DNA of 64,000 nucleotides from Pseudomonadota bacterium (GCA_018240785.1 JAFEFC010000015.1:1-64000); one strand, 5' to 3'. Positions 1 through 9,479 are shown, counted from the stretch's first letter. Translations and numbers: made by a program. Notes: a model not told the origin generated them from the sequence alone.

Positions 1-21
1 CGCTCCGAATAACAAGTCACA

Positions 22-136
22 GTCTGACGACCATAGCTTTTTGGAACCACCCCTTCCCATCCCGAACAAGACCGTGTAACAAGTCCGCACCGATCATAGT
101 GAGGCCCGCCCTCGTGAAAGTAGGTCATCGTCAGAC
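22..136 (+). rRNA. rrf: 5S ribosomal RNA
   Basis: The ends pair as GTCTGACG and CGTCAGAC (helix I). The interior carries the conserved 5S blocks CCCATCCCGAAC and GAAAGTAGGTCATCG in the right order and spacing. The length of about 115 nt is normal. The first 20 bases of the window would be the 23S-5S spacer. This is the last gene of an rRNA operon entering from the left. Confidence 0.93.
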
Positions 137-150
137 TAACCCCATCCCCC

Positions 151-182
151 AACGCCCGAGACAAATACACGTCTCGGGCGTT
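151..182 (+). terminator. rRNA operon terminator hairpin
   Basis: A perfect 12-bp inverted repeat, AACGCCCGAGAC and GTCTCGGGCGTT, encloses an 8-nt loop 14 bp after the 5S gene. There is no long U-tract, but position and stem strength fit the end of the rRNA operon. Confidence 0.8.
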
Positions 183-260
183 CGTGCGTGTACCGGCCGA
201 GCGTGACGCAATCGAGTCCGTTCGGCAAAATGGTGCGCTTGAGCAGCTAGCGGAGCGCAG

Positions 261-1424
261 ATGAAGTTCGATGTGATCGTGGTGGGAGGCGGCCTCGCCG
301 GTGCCGCGCTTGCCGTGGCGTTGCGGAAGACGCGGCTGCGGGTTGCGCTGATCGACGCACAGGCGCCCACGCGTCCGCAAGGCTGGGATGCGCGTATCTA
401 CGCCTACAGTCCGTCCAATGCTGCGTTCCTCGAAGAACTGGGTATCTGGCAGCATCTTGATCCGCAGCGTTTAAGTGCGATCCATGAAATGCGGATATTC
501 GGTGACGCCGGGGGCGAGCTGAGTTTCTCGGCGTACCACAGCGGTGTGGGTGAACTGGCCTGGATTGGCGAGTCGAGCCTCGTGCATCTGGAACTGTGGG
601 AGAGCCTCAAGCGTCAGCACAACGTCACCCTGCTATGTCCGGCGCGGCCCGCTGCGCTCGAGCAGGGCGACGATGCTGTCAGGCTGCGGCTCGACGACGG
701 GCGGCACATCGAGGCAGCGCTGCTCGTCGGTGCCGACGGGCGCGATTCATGGGTGCGCGAGCAGGCAGGGATTGCAGCAACGGTCAGGCCTTATGAGGAG
801 TCCGGGGTCGTTGCCAACTTCACGTGTGAGCGATCGCATGGGCAGACCGCGTACCAGTGGTTCATGCGCGAAGGCATTCTTGCCTGGCTCCCGCTGCCCG
901 GCAAGCAGATCTCCATTGTCTGGTCAGCGAGGTCGGACTTTGCTGATGAACTGATGGCGCTGGACGATTTGGCGTTTTCGGAGCGGGTGGCAGCGGCCGG
1001 CGGACATCGACTGGGGCGCTTGTCGCTGATGACGAAGCGCGCCGCCTTCCCGTTGCGGCTGTTGCGGGTATCGCAGATGGTGCGCCCGCGTGTTGCCCTC
1101 GTGGGCGATGCGGCGCATGCCATCCATCCGCTTTCCGGGCATGGCATCAATCTCGGCTTTCAGGACGTCAAGGCGCTCGCTGGACGGCTCGAGCGGATGC
1201 AGCCGTGGGAAGATCCCGGCGATCTTTCGGTCCTGCGCGCCTATGCGAGAAGTCGTGCGGAAGAGCCTTTCGTGCTGCAGTACGCGACGCATGGGCTGAA
1301 TCGGTTGTTTGCCGCCCGGACGCCCTTTCTGAGCGATCTCAGGAACGCTGGAATGAACCTCACCTCGCATCTGCCGGTCGTAGGTGACGCACTGGTGCGC
1401 TATGCCATCAACGGCAGATTTTGA
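261..1424 (+). CDS. UbiH/UbiF/COQ6-family FAD-dependent hydroxylase
   Basis: A 387-residue aromatic-ring monooxygenase, most likely one of the hydroxylases of ubiquinone biosynthesis. An N-terminal Rossmann FAD motif (VVGGGLAGAALAV, about residues 7-19) is followed by the mid-protein LVGADGRDSWVR (DG motif) and the C-terminal VALVGDAAHAIHP with GHGINLGFQD, which together define the UbiH/VisC group. The length matches the family. A GGAG lies just before the ATG. dsbC starts 16 bp downstream and is probably co-transcribed. Which ring position it hydroxylates (UbiH, UbiF or UbiI) cannot be told from the sequence. Confidence 0.88.
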   Translation: MKFDVIVVGGGLAGAALAVALRKTRLRVALIDAQAPTRPQGWDARIYAYSPSNAAFLEELGIWQHLDPQRLSAIHEMRIFGDAGGELSFSAYHSGVGELAWIGESSLVHLELWESLKRQHNVTLLCPARPAALEQGDDAVRLRLDDGRHIEAALLVGADGRDSWVREQAGIAATVRPYEESGVVANFTCERSHGQTAYQWFMREGILAWLPLPGKQISIVWSARSDFADELMALDDLAFSERVAAAGGHRLGRLSLMTKRAAFPLRLLRVSQMVRPRVALVGDAAHAIHPLSGHGINLGFQDVKALAGRLERMQPWEDPGDLSVLRAYARSRAEEPFVLQYATHGLNRLFAARTPFLSDLRNAGMNLTSHLPVVGDALVRYAINGRF

Positions 1425-1440
1425 TTACCCGGAGAGATTG

Positions 1441-2169
1441 ATGAAATTTTCCCCCAGAGGCGGCGCCATGAAGGTCCTGCTGGCGACCCTGGCGCTGGGC
1501 CTGACGGCTGGCGCGTACGCAAACGAAGACGCGGTGAAGAAGGCTGTCGAGGGCTTCGTTGGTGCGGCTGCAGTGGACAGTGTCGCGAAGACGTCTTACG
1601 GTGGTCTTTACGAGGTCGTGCTCAAGAGCGGGGAACTGGTCTATACGGACGAAAAGGCGAGCTTCATCATCGATGGCCGCGTCATCGATACGCGGACGCG
1701 AAAGGATGTGACCCAGGAGCGTCTGGCGAAGCTTTCGGCCATCGACTTCTCGACACTGCCCCTCAGCCAGGCGATCAAGCAGGTCAAGGGCAATGGCAAG
1801 CGCGTCATGGCCACCTTTGAAGACCCGAATTGCGCCTACTGCAAGCGGCTTGGCAAGGAGCTGGCGCAGATGAGCGATGTGACGATCTACACCTTTCTGT
1901 ATCCGATCCTGACTCCTGACTCGACGACGAAGTCCAACAACATCTGGTGCGCGAAGGACAAGGCCAAGGTGTGGAACGACTGGATCGTGGACGCGAAGGT
2001 TCCCACCACCGCAAGCTGTGACACGGCAGCAGTGGAGAAGAACGTGGCGCTCGGGCACAAGCTGCGCATCAGCGGCACGCCGACGATCTTCCTGGCCGAC
2101 GGCACGCGAATCGGCGGATTCCTGCCGGCGGCGGAGCTTGAAAAGGCTATTGCGGCTGCCACGAAGTAA
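1441..2169 (+). CDS. dsbC: Thiol:disulfide interchange protein DsbC
   Basis: A 242-residue periplasmic disulfide isomerase. A signal peptide (hydrophobic stretch MKVLLATLALGLTAGAYA) is followed by a dimerisation domain and a thioredoxin fold with the active site NCAYCKRL (CxxC) and the cis-proline segment SGTPTIFLADG near the C-terminus. The start at 1441 has GGAGAG 4 nt upstream. A second in-frame ATG at 1468 would give a more usual signal peptide, so the extra nine residues are uncertain. The reading frame stays open upstream into the hydroxylase gene, but that extension is not a plausible start. Confidence 0.92.
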   Translation: MKFSPRGGAMKVLLATLALGLTAGAYANEDAVKKAVEGFVGAAAVDSVAKTSYGGLYEVVLKSGELVYTDEKASFIIDGRVIDTRTRKDVTQERLAKLSAIDFSTLPLSQAIKQVKGNGKRVMATFEDPNCAYCKRLGKELAQMSDVTIYTFLYPILTPDSTTKSNNIWCAKDKAKVWNDWIVDAKVPTTASCDTAAVEKNVALGHKLRISGTPTIFLADGTRIGGFLPAAELEKAIAAATK

Positions 2170-2188
2170 GGCAGGAATCGTCCGGATT

Positions 2189-2215
2189 GCGGCCCCGGCC
2201 CTTGGCTGGGGCCGC
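2189..2215. terminator. Hairpin between convergent dsbC and mltA
   Basis: GCGGCCCCGGCC and GGCTGGGGCCGC can pair (one G-U) around a 3-nt loop between two convergent genes. It lacks a U-tract, so its strength as an intrinsic terminator is uncertain. Confidence 0.6.
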
Positions 2216-2244
2216 GCCAGATCGGGGTGCGCCAGCGTGTGCGC

Positions 2245-3513
2245 TTATTGCCCCTTGGGTGGTGTCACGCCGCGTGGCAGTAGCAGCCACATCTTGCCCT
2301 GCTGGCGCATGCGCCCTGCTTCGGCGCCTGCCTGCGGCCCCAGTCCCCAGAAGAAGTCGGCACGTACCGCGCCCTTGATTGCGCTGCCAGTGTCCTGTGC
2401 GAGCATCAGCCGCCTCAGCGGTGCGTTGCTGAGCGGACGCGTGGTAGAGAGAAAGACAGGGGCACCCAGCGGCACGTAGCGGGGGTCGACCGCGATGCTG
2501 CGCCCGGCGCTGAGCGGAACGCCCAGCGCACCGAGCGGGCCATCGTCCGACGGTGGCAGTTCGCGGAAGAAGACATAGCTCGGATTTGCATTCAGCAGTT
2601 CCGGCAAGCGGCCGGGATTGTCCTGCACCCAGCGCTTGATGCCGTCCATCGAGGCCTTCTCCAGCGGGAGTTCGCCCCTGGCGACCAACCAGCGTCCGAT
2701 CGACTGGTACGGGTAGCCGTTCTGGTCAGCGTAGCCGATACGCACCGTTTTGCCGTCGGGCAATTCCACCCGGCCCGACCCCTGAACCTGCAGGAAGAAA
2801 AGGTCGATCGGATCGCTCGCCCACAACAGGACTTTTGCCGGAATCCGGTCCTGCTTTTGCGTCAGCTCCTCGCGCGACCAGTAAGGCAGCACCTTGTTGC
2901 CGACGAGGCGTCCGCGCAGGCGGAGCGGCTTGAGTTCGGGATAGATGTCGCCAAGCTCGATCGTCAGCATGTCGTCCGGCCGCCCATGGATCGGCCAGGC
3001 ATAGGCGCCGGCTCGGGTGCGACTGCCCTTGATCACCGGCTCGTAATAACCAGTGATGAGGCCGTCTGGCGAGTGATCCGCGTTGGTCAGGCGCCAGGGG
3101 ACGAAGTGCTGCTCGAAGAACTGGCGCGTCGCGTTCGCGCTGGGGCGTGGGCCGAGCGCGAGCGCGGCGTCGCAGGCGGACTTCCAGGCCGGCTGGCGCG
3201 CCAGCACCGAGCAGGAGATTTGCAGCGCTGGTGCAGCGGCTGCGGGATCGTCCTCGTTCCAGCCCTCCACCGCGCCCCAGTTAGACAGTTCGGCGCCGCC
3301 TGGAGCGGCGTCGGCCGAGGGCAGCGCTGCGGGCACCCGGGGCGCTACCGGCTTCGCTGCGGGAGCGCAGTTGGGGCACGGTCCGCTGGTCTGTTGCGGA
3401 ATGTTGTCTACCTTTCCGGGCGCGGGCGGCTCGTGCGCGCAGCCGGCGAGGATGAGAAGGGATAGCAGCAACGACGCGCCCGGTGCGTACCGCCGGGCAG
3501 GGAAGTGAATCAT
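2245..3513 (-). CDS. mltA: Membrane-bound lytic murein transglycosylase A (lipoprotein)
   Basis: A 422-residue outer-membrane lipoprotein that cleaves peptidoglycan to 1,6-anhydro-muropeptides. The N-terminus is a lipoprotein signal (LLLSLLILAGC, lipobox LAGC at about residues 22-25). After a Pro/Ala-rich linker comes the MltA domain (GYYEPVIKGS) and the 3D domain with the catalytic Asp region MLAQDTGSAIKGAVRADFF. The ATG has no recognisable Shine-Dalgarno, but no other start preserves the lipobox. It is divergent from the 42-residue ORF and DUF815 pair. Confidence 0.92.
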   Translation of the reverse strand: MIHFPARRYAPGASLLLSLLILAGCAHEPPAPGKVDNIPQQTSGPCPNCAPAAKPVAPRVPAALPSADAAPGGAELSNWGAVEGWNEDDPAAAAPALQISCSVLARQPAWKSACDAALALGPRPSANATRQFFEQHFVPWRLTNADHSPDGLITGYYEPVIKGSRTRAGAYAWPIHGRPDDMLTIELGDIYPELKPLRLRGRLVGNKVLPYWSREELTQKQDRIPAKVLLWASDPIDLFFLQVQGSGRVELPDGKTVRIGYADQNGYPYQSIGRWLVARGELPLEKASMDGIKRWVQDNPGRLPELLNANPSYVFFRELPPSDDGPLGALGVPLSAGRSIAVDPRYVPLGAPVFLSTTRPLSNAPLRRLMLAQDTGSAIKGAVRADFFWGLGPQAGAEAGRMRQQGKMWLLLPRGVTPPKGQ

Positions 3514-3587
3514 GAGGGGATCGGTTAAACTTGAATGCTTGAGACCCGAGTATACCGGGACTGACCGACCTTCCCGCGAGGTTTGCC

Positions 3588-3716
3588 ATGTGGGTGATCT
3601 TTCTCGAAGCCGGGCTTGCCTTGCTGTTGCTGCTCATCATCGTTTGGGCAACGTGGCCCCGACGCGGGCAAGCGCAGCAGAACAACCTTCCGTCAGAAGA
3701 AAAGCGCGACGAATGA
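3588..3716 (+). CDS. Small single-helix membrane protein (42 aa)
   Basis: A 42-residue ORF with one strongly hydrophobic helix (VIFLEAGLALLLLLIIVWAT, residues 3-22), an Arg-containing flank and a hydrophilic acidic tail. GAGG sits 7 nt before its ATG. Its stop overlaps the next gene's start as ATGA (3713-3716), which suggests translational coupling to the DUF815 ATPase. I do not recognise the family. The N-out or N-in orientation cannot be fixed; the positive residues after the helix favour the C-terminus in the cytoplasm. Confidence 0.72.
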   Translation: MWVIFLEAGLALLLLLIIVWATWPRRGQAQQNNLPSEEKRDE

Positions 3717-4585
3717 ACGACTTCGCCCGACTCGTCGACCGCGCCGAGCGCCTGCTCGAGCGGCTCGAAGCCCTTTTGCCCGGCACGGCCAGCGAGCCCG
3801 ACTGGGCTGCCGCCATCGCCTTCCGGTGGCGCCGCCGCCATGGCCGCGCTTCCCTGGTGCCGGTGCCGACGCTGCACCGCATCCGTCTTGTCGACCTTCA
3901 GGATGTGGATGATCAGAAGGCGCGCATCGACCGCAATACGCGACAGTTCCTCGCCGGGCGCCGCGCCAACAACGTGTTGCTGACGGGCGCGCGCGGCACG
4001 GGCAAGTCTTCGTTGATCAAGGCCCTGCTCAATGAATACGCGGCGCAGGGGTTGCGCCTGATCGAGGTCGACAAGGCCGATCTCGTCGATCTGCCGGAGA
4101 TCGTCGACCTCGTCGCCGGCCGACCGGAGCGTTTCATCCTGTTCTGCGATGACCTCTCCTTCGAGGAGGGCGAAGACGCCTACAAGGCGCTCAAGAGCGT
4201 ACTCGACGGCTCGGTATCCGCGGTTTCCGACAACGTCCTGGTATATGCGACGTCGAACAGGCGCCACCTGATGCCTGAATACCACGACGAGAATCTGCAG
4301 ACCCGCCACGTCGATGGCGAGATCCATCCGGGGGAAGCCGTCGAGGAGAAGATCTCGCTGTCCGAACGCTTCGGCCTGTGGATTTCCTTCTATCCGTTCA
4401 GCCAGGACGAATACCTCGATATCGTCGCCCACTGGCTGTCCAGCTTCGGCGTGCCCGAGGACGCCATCGATGGCGCCCGCCCCGAGGCCCTGCAATGGGC
4501 GCTGATGCGCGGTTCGCGCTCCGGCCGCGTCGCCTGGCAGTTCGCGCGCGACTTCGCCGGGCAGCGCGAGGACCCGCGTCCATGA
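3713..4585 (+). CDS. DUF815-family AAA+-type ATPase
   Basis: A 290-residue predicted P-loop ATPase. Walker A is GARGTGKSSLIKA (about residues 84-96), Walker B is the ILFCDDLSFE stretch, and YATSNRRHLMPEY is the sensor-like segment typical of DUF815. The family is widespread in proteobacteria with no settled function. The start MNDFARLVDRAE is preferred over a long upstream extension because the extension reads through the small membrane ORF in another frame. The gene overlaps its neighbours by 4 bp at both ends (ATGA), so the three genes 3588-5529 form one coupled unit. Confidence 0.85.
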   Translation: MNDFARLVDRAERLLERLEALLPGTASEPDWAAAIAFRWRRRHGRASLVPVPTLHRIRLVDLQDVDDQKARIDRNTRQFLAGRRANNVLLTGARGTGKSSLIKALLNEYAAQGLRLIEVDKADLVDLPEIVDLVAGRPERFILFCDDLSFEEGEDAYKALKSVLDGSVSAVSDNVLVYATSNRRHLMPEYHDENLQTRHVDGEIHPGEAVEEKISLSERFGLWISFYPFSQDEYLDIVAHWLSSFGVPEDAIDGARPEALQWALMRGSRSGRVAWQFARDFAGQREDPRP

Positions 4586-5529
4586 CCCGCAAGCGCGTGG
4601 AAGTGGCTGCCGGCGTGCTGACGCTGCCCGACGGCCGCTACCTGCTCGGACAGCGGGCTGGCGACACCGTCTATGCCGGCTACTGGGAGTTCCCCGGTGG
4701 CAAGGTCGAGGCCGGCGAGTCCGCGGCCCAGGCCTTGTGCCGCGAACTCGACGAGGAACTCGGCATCCGCGTCACTCACCTGCGTCCGTGGTTGCGGCGG
4801 GAACATGTTTACGAGCACGCGCATGTCGCGCTCAACTTCTTCGAGGTCACTGCGTGGGAAGGCGAGATTCATGACCGGGTGCACGGCGCGCTGGCATGGG
4901 TTCCGCCCGACGGTGCTGCTCCCGAGCCGATGTTGCCCGCCAACGGCCCGATCCTGAAGGCCCTGCGGTTGCCGCACGTGATGGGCATCACCCATGCAGG
5001 CGAGCTGGGAATCGATGCCCAGCTCGCAGCGCTGGACATGGCGCTTGCCGATGGATTGCGCCTGGTTCAGGTGCGCGAGGCCGGACTGGAAACCACACTT
5101 CGGGCCGATTTCGCCCGCGAGGTGGTACGGCGGGTGCATGCGCGTGAGGGGCTGGTGCTGATCAATGGCGATTCCGGGCTCGCGCGTGAAGTGGGGGCGG
5201 ACGGTGTCCACCTGCCCGCGCGTGAGCTCGCCGGGCTGTCAGCGCGACCGGATTTGCCGTGGGTCGGCGCCTCCTGCCACGAACGCGGCGAACTCGAACG
5301 GGCGGCAGCGATGGGGCTCGATTACGCGCTGCTCGGGCCAGTGGCGCCGACGCTCAGCCATCCCGGCCAGCCCGGGCTCGGCTGGCTGCGTTTCAGCGAG
5401 CTTGCAGCCGGCCTGCCGCTGCCGGTGTTTGCCCTCGGCGGGCTCGATGCGTCGGCCATGGAGGTGGCGCGTGATGCGGGTGCACACGGCATCGCCGGTA
5501 TTCGAGGGGTGTGGCAAAGAGCTGGCTGA
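4582..5529 (+). CDS. Nudix hydrolase fused to thiamine-phosphate-synthase-like domain
   Basis: A 315-residue two-domain protein. Residues 1-130 are a MutT-like Nudix domain with an intact Nudix box (GGKVEAGES followed by RELDEELG), which would hydrolyse oxidised dNTPs such as 8-oxo-dGTP. Residues about 140-315 resemble ThiE/TenI: VQVREAGL, GADGVHLPARE, GASCH and DYALLGPVAPT. The usual ThiE substrate segment (NDR/D) reads INGDSG here, so synthase activity is doubtful. The fusion is known in beta- and gammaproteobacteria. The start overlaps the DUF815 stop. Confidence 0.87.
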   Translation: MTRKRVEVAAGVLTLPDGRYLLGQRAGDTVYAGYWEFPGGKVEAGESAAQALCRELDEELGIRVTHLRPWLRREHVYEHAHVALNFFEVTAWEGEIHDRVHGALAWVPPDGAAPEPMLPANGPILKALRLPHVMGITHAGELGIDAQLAALDMALADGLRLVQVREAGLETTLRADFAREVVRRVHAREGLVLINGDSGLAREVGADGVHLPARELAGLSARPDLPWVGASCHERGELERAAAMGLDYALLGPVAPTLSHPGQPGLGWLRFSELAAGLPLPVFALGGLDASAMEVARDAGAHGIAGIRGVWQRAG

Positions 5530-5568
5530 GACCCTGCGGCGCGATCCGGCCACAATGGAGAACTCCGC

Positions 5569-5775
5569 TCAGCGCGACTTTGGAGACACGTCGTCGCTTT
5601 CCGGCAGTTCGGCGTCCGGCGGTGCTGTCGGTACCCGATACGTCTCGGATGCCCAGGCGCCCAGGTCAATCTGCTTGCAGCGTTCCGAGCAGAAGGGGCG
5701 GAAACGGTTCTCTGCCTTCCATTCGACCTCCTTGCCGCAGGTCGGGCAGCGGACGGCTCGCACGGACTTGGTCAT
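5569..5775 (-). CDS. yacG: DNA gyrase inhibitor YacG (zinc finger)
   Basis: A 68-residue protein with the YacG zinc-binding pattern CPTCGK, 15 residues, then [13 protein letters not shown]. YacG binds GyrB and protects gyrase. The start is taken at MTKSVRAV; the open frame continues 18 codons upstream into zapD without family support. It lies 7 bp after zapD, the usual coaE-zapD-yacG order. Confidence 0.92.
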   Translation of the reverse strand: MTKSVRAVRCPTCGKEVEWKAENRFRPFCSERCKQIDLGAWASETYRVPTAPPDAELPESDDVSPKSR

Positions 5776-5782
5776 CGCGTGC

Positions 5783-6538
5783 TCAGAGGCTGCAGAAAGT
5801 GAGCTCGAAAGCCACATCGCGCTCGGCAATTCGCGGCCGCGCCACGGTCTCCGGCAGCAGGAAGCGGATGTTCAGGGCGTATTTGTTGGCGCTGATCTCG
5901 GGCACCACCGGTTCGCTGCGCGGAATCCGCACGCGCAGCATCTGCGCGCTGCGCCCGGCCATCGTCAGTTGATACGCGCCGGCCCGCGCGAGTTGGTTCT
6001 CGGGGTGGCCGCTGGCGCGCAGCAGTCGCAGCACGATCTCGAGGCCGTCGCGAATCGGTGCCATCGGATTGAGCCAGCCCTCGATGTCACGCCGTCGCAC
6101 TTCCGGCTCGCGGTTGAGCCAGTAGTGGTATGACGGCAGGTCGAACTCGCAGACTCCGCCCGGAATCGCCGCACGGCTGCGTATGCTCATCAGCCATTCG
6201 TTCTCGCGCAGGTACTGGCCGATCTTGCCGGCCATGGCCAGCAGCCCGGTTGAGGCCTGTTCGATCTCGTAGAGCGCGCCGGCCAGCGCCTCCTCGGAAA
6301 TTTCGGGATTGTTGCGGAAGGAGACCAGGATCTGCCGCTGTCGCTCGAGCTCCTGCACCAGATCGACCTTGAGGTCGGCCCGGCTCGCCACTTCGAGCGT
6401 TTCGAAGAGGGTCAGCAGCGCAATGTGATGATCCTGCGAGCCGTTGTTGGCGATGAAGTGCGCCAGCTTGAGAAAAAGATCCTCAAGGCGCAGCAGCGTG
6501 CGGATACGCTCGTTGAGGGGATATTCGTAGCTGATCAC
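5783..6538 (-). CDS. zapD: Cell division protein ZapD
   Basis: A 251-residue cytoplasmic protein that cross-links FtsZ filaments. The start is a GTG at 6538, giving (V/M)[18 protein letters not shown], the conserved ZapD N-terminus; the upstream open frame to 6721 has no family character. The central ELERQRQIL helix and the C-terminal [16 protein letters not shown] strand fit the family. It lies 106 bp downstream of coaE. Confidence 0.92.
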   Translation of the reverse strand: MISYEYPLNERIRTLLRLEDLFLKLAHFIANNGSQDHHIALLTLFETLEVASRADLKVDLVQELERQRQILVSFRNNPEISEEALAGALYEIEQASTGLLAMAGKIGQYLRENEWLMSIRSRAAIPGGVCEFDLPSYHYWLNREPEVRRRDIEGWLNPMAPIRDGLEIVLRLLRASGHPENQLARAGAYQLTMAGRSAQMLRVRIPRSEPVVPEISANKYALNIRFLLPETVARPRIAERDVAFELTFCSL

Positions 6539-6644
6539 CGCACACAGTCCGCCAGTTTGGGTCCCGGATTTTTGCGTGGATGATAGCACAGGGCCCGCGG
6601 CCGCCCGTCCAGACTCCGGCGCAGCCTCGCGGGCCGCGGCCGCC

Positions 6645-7277
6645 TCAGGCCAGGGCTGAAGCGCGGACATAGCGTTCGTGCAGCGCATCCACCTGCGCGT
6701 GCAGTTGATCGAGCGTTCCACCGTTGTCGACGATGTCGTCGGCTACCGCACGGCGCTCGTCGCGGCTTGCCTGTGCAGCCATGATGGCGCGAACTTGCGC
6801 CTCGTCGAGGCCGTTGCGTGCCTTGACGCGTTCAAGCTGCAGTGCTTCGGGACAGTCCACCACGCAGACCCGGTCGCACCGTTCGCGGTATGTGCCGGAT
6901 TCGATCAGCAGCGGCACTGCAAGAATGACATAGGGGCTGGGCGCAGCCTCGCACTGGCGCTGGCTTTCGTCGCGGATCATCGGATGCAGGATGGCCTCGA
7001 GGCGCTTGCGCACCTGCGGATCGGCGAAGGCCGCGGCGCGCATCGCGGCGCGATCGAGGCTGCCGTCGGCGGCGACCACGGCGTCGCCGAAGGTGTCGCG
7101 GATGGCGGGCATGGCGCGCCCGCCAGCAGCGGTCAGCGCGTGGGCGATGGCGTCGGCATCGACCACGGTTGCGCCGAGAGCGGCGAAGCGGTCGGCTGCG
7201 GCGCTCTTGCCGCTGCCGATGCCGCCGGTCAGGCCGACGATGAGCGGCCGCCGTGGAGGGGACGAAATGGAGCTCAT
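6645..7277 (-). CDS. coaE: Dephospho-CoA kinase
   Basis: A 210-residue kinase for the last step of CoA synthesis. The P-loop is GLTGGIGSGKSAA (about residues 15-27), with DADAIAH and the lid/CoA region VPLLIESGTYRERCDRV. The start MSSISS is chosen because the 25 upstream codons run into the SPOR gene tail and lack family similarity. It shares an operon with coaX, which makes the first CoA intermediate. Confidence 0.93.
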   Translation of the reverse strand: MSSISSPPRRPLIVGLTGGIGSGKSAAADRFAALGATVVDADAIAHALTAAGGRAMPAIRDTFGDAVVAADGSLDRAAMRAAAFADPQVRKRLEAILHPMIRDESQRQCEAAPSPYVILAVPLLIESGTYRERCDRVCVVDCPEALQLERVKARNGLDEAQVRAIMAAQASRDERRAVADDIVDNGGTLDQLHAQVDALHERYVRASALA

Positions 7278-7287
7278 GAGATTGACC

Positions 7288-8061
7288 TCAGGGCGAACAG
7301 GTGGTGCGACGCTCGTCGAGTTGCGAGCGCCGCCCCTCCACCGCGGCGACACGTTCGCGCGGCAGGCTCGCCTGGATACGGAAACTCGCCGTCATGCGCG
7401 GTTCGATGCTTGCGTCGTGCGCGCCTTTGGCGCGCAGTTGGGCGAGCAGTTGCTGCGCGCCATTCTCGGTGCGGAACAGCCCCAGCGAGACGGCAAACTG
7501 GCTGGGGCCACTCTCTTGCACGATGAAAGTATCGGTGATGCCCATCTCATGCAGCTCGCGCACCCGCTTCTCGGCCTGTGTCCGGCCGCCCTGGGCTGGC
7601 GTCCTCACCCACCAGTTGGAGGGCGTGTCCTTGCGGCTGCGTACGTACTTGAAACCGCCAGCCTGGAGGCGGGCCGCAAGTCGATCCGCTTCGGCGGTAG
7701 ACAGGCCCGCCCAGGCAACGCAACTCGCTGGTGCGGTCGGCGGCGCGGCGGCGGCAGGCTCAAGCCTGGCGCCGACCGTTTCCGTCGGTACTGCTGCTGC
7801 AACCTCCGCCTGCGGACCCGGAGGCTCCGCAGGTGGCGAACTGCCCGGCTGCGGCTCCGTCGCTTCGTTGGGTGACGGGGCGGGGGCGGGCGTCTCTTCC
7901 GTGGCGGGCGTGATCAACCGAATCTGCTCGGCGTGCAACTGATTGGTGATGCGCTCGGGTTCTCCACCCGGCGCTGCGCTGCCCAGCCAGCCCTTGATGG
8001 CGGCGAAGGCGAGCGCGTTGAGCACGGCCAGCAGGATGAACAGGAAGCGCAGCGTCGTCAT
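7288..8061 (-). CDS. SPOR-domain membrane protein
   Basis: A 257-residue protein with an N-terminal transmembrane anchor (FLFILLAVLNALAFAAI, residues 6-22), a long Pro/Ala/Glu-rich linker (about 45-110) and a C-terminal SPOR-like domain (AGGFKYVRSRKDTPSNWWVR through FAVSLGLFRTENGAQQLLAQL). SPOR domains bind denuded septal peptidoglycan, so a role at the division site is likely, matching zapD in the same operon. The specific function is unknown. It starts 19 bp after trpB2. Confidence 0.85.
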   Translation of the reverse strand: MTTLRFLFILLAVLNALAFAAIKGWLGSAAPGGEPERITNQLHAEQIRLITPATEETPAPAPSPNEATEPQPGSSPPAEPPGPQAEVAAAVPTETVGARLEPAAAAPPTAPASCVAWAGLSTAEADRLAARLQAGGFKYVRSRKDTPSNWWVRTPAQGGRTQAEKRVRELHEMGITDTFIVQESGPSQFAVSLGLFRTENGAQQLLAQLRAKGAHDASIEPRMTASFRIQASLPRERVAAVEGRRSQLDERRTTCSP

Positions 8062-8080
8062 GGCGAAAGCTTAACCGCGA

Positions 8081-9445
8081 TCAGCCGACCTTGGGCAGAT
8101 GGGCCAGCGAGGCCGCCACCGCGTCGGCCGGATAGTCGTAGTTCTCCAGCTTGCCGCTCAAGTAGCGCTCGTAAGAGCTCATGTCGAAGTGGCCATGGCC
8201 GGTGAGGTTGAACAGGATGGTCTTCGCCTCGCCGCTCGCCTTGCATTTGAGTGCCTCGTCGATCGCCTGGCGGATCGCGTGGCAGGACTCGGGCGCGGGG
8301 ATGATGCCTTCCGTGCGCGCGAACTGCACGCCAGCCTCGAAGGTGCCGAGCTGCTGCACCGCCGACGCCTCGATCAGACCTTCATGCAGCAGTTGCGACA
8401 CCAGTGGCGACGCGCCGTGGTAGCGCAGGCCGCCGGCGTGGATGCCCGGCGGCATGAAGTCGTGGCCGAGCGTGTACATGCGCATCAGCGGCGTGAAGCC
8501 CGACGCGTCGCCGAAATCGTAGGCGTACTGCCCCTTGGTCAGCGTCGGGCAGGAGCTGGGTTCGACGGCGATGCAGCGCAGGGCTTCGGCGCGCTTGTCG
8601 CCGGCCGCCCTGTCGGCGAGGAAAGGGAAGGCGATGCCGGCGAAGCTGGAGCCGCCGCCGCAGGGTCCGATCACGACGTCGGGGTAGAGGCCGATCTTGT
8701 CGAACTGCTTCTTCGCCTCGAGACCGATGATGGTCTGGTGCATGGCGACGTGGTTGAGCACCGAACCGAGCGTGTAGTTGGTGTCGGCACGGCCGGCGGC
8801 TTCCTCGACCGCCTCGGAAATCGCGATGCCGAGCGAGCCTTCGTTGTCGGGGTTCTCGGCGAGCAGGCGGCGGCCGGTCTCGGTGAGCGGCGACGGGCTG
8901 GGATAAACCTCGGCGCCCCAGGTCTGCATCATCAGGCGGCGGTAGGGCTTCTGGTCGTAGCTGACCTTCACCATGTAGACGCGCACCTCGAGGCCGAACA
9001 TCTGGCCGGCGAAGGAAATCGACGAGCCCCACTGGCCGGCGCCCGTCTCGGTGGTGAGGCGCTTGATGCCGGCCTGCTTGTTGTAGAAGGCCTGCGGCAC
9101 CGCCGAGTTGGGCTTGTGCGAGCCGGCCGGCGACACGCCTTCGTACTTGAAGAAAATCTTCGCCGGTGTGCCCAGCGCCTGCTCCAGCCGCACCGCGCGC
9201 ACCAGCGGGCTGGGGCGCCACAGGCGGTAGATCTCGCGCACCTCCTGGGGGATCTCGATCCAGCGCTGCGCGCTCATCTCCTGTTCGAGGATGGCGCCGG
9301 GAAAGATCGCGCCCATCTGCTCCGGCGTGGCGGGCTTGCCGTCGGCGCCCAGCGGCGGGGCGGGCGGCGTCGGCAGGTCGGCGACGATGTTGTACCAGTG
9401 GGTCGGAATGTCTGCAGCGTCGAGCTGGATGCGGGTGGCTTCCAT
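8081..9445 (-). CDS. TrpB-like PLP enzyme (TrpB2 class)
   Basis: A 454-residue PLP-dependent beta-subunit-like enzyme. The PLP lysine is K111 in [13 protein letters not shown], the phosphate loop is [11 protein letters not shown], and ETGAGQWG and GLRYHGASP are hallmarks. The length and the N-terminal extension with HWYNIVADL are typical of TrpB2 rather than TrpB1. No trpA is nearby, as usual for TrpB2, which may act alone on indole and serine or phosphoserine. GGGAG precedes the ATG. It interrupts the usual coaX-SPOR adjacency. Confidence 0.9.
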   Translation of the reverse strand: MEATRIQLDAADIPTHWYNIVADLPTPPAPPLGADGKPATPEQMGAIFPGAILEQEMSAQRWIEIPQEVREIYRLWRPSPLVRAVRLEQALGTPAKIFFKYEGVSPAGSHKPNSAVPQAFYNKQAGIKRLTTETGAGQWGSSISFAGQMFGLEVRVYMVKVSYDQKPYRRLMMQTWGAEVYPSPSPLTETGRRLLAENPDNEGSLGIAISEAVEEAAGRADTNYTLGSVLNHVAMHQTIIGLEAKKQFDKIGLYPDVVIGPCGGGSSFAGIAFPFLADRAAGDKRAEALRCIAVEPSSCPTLTKGQYAYDFGDASGFTPLMRMYTLGHDFMPPGIHAGGLRYHGASPLVSQLLHEGLIEASAVQQLGTFEAGVQFARTEGIIPAPESCHAIRQAIDEALKCKASGEAKTILFNLTGHGHFDMSSYERYLSGKLENYDYPADAVAASLAHLPKVG

Positions 9446-9479
9446 GTTTTTTTCTCCCTTCCTTTGTTGTGGTGATCGT

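Noticed and set aside
3512-3712. 67-residue N-terminal extension of the DUF815 protein
   Set aside because: It reads through the small membrane ORF in another frame and lacks conservation signals; the ATGA overlap marks the true start.
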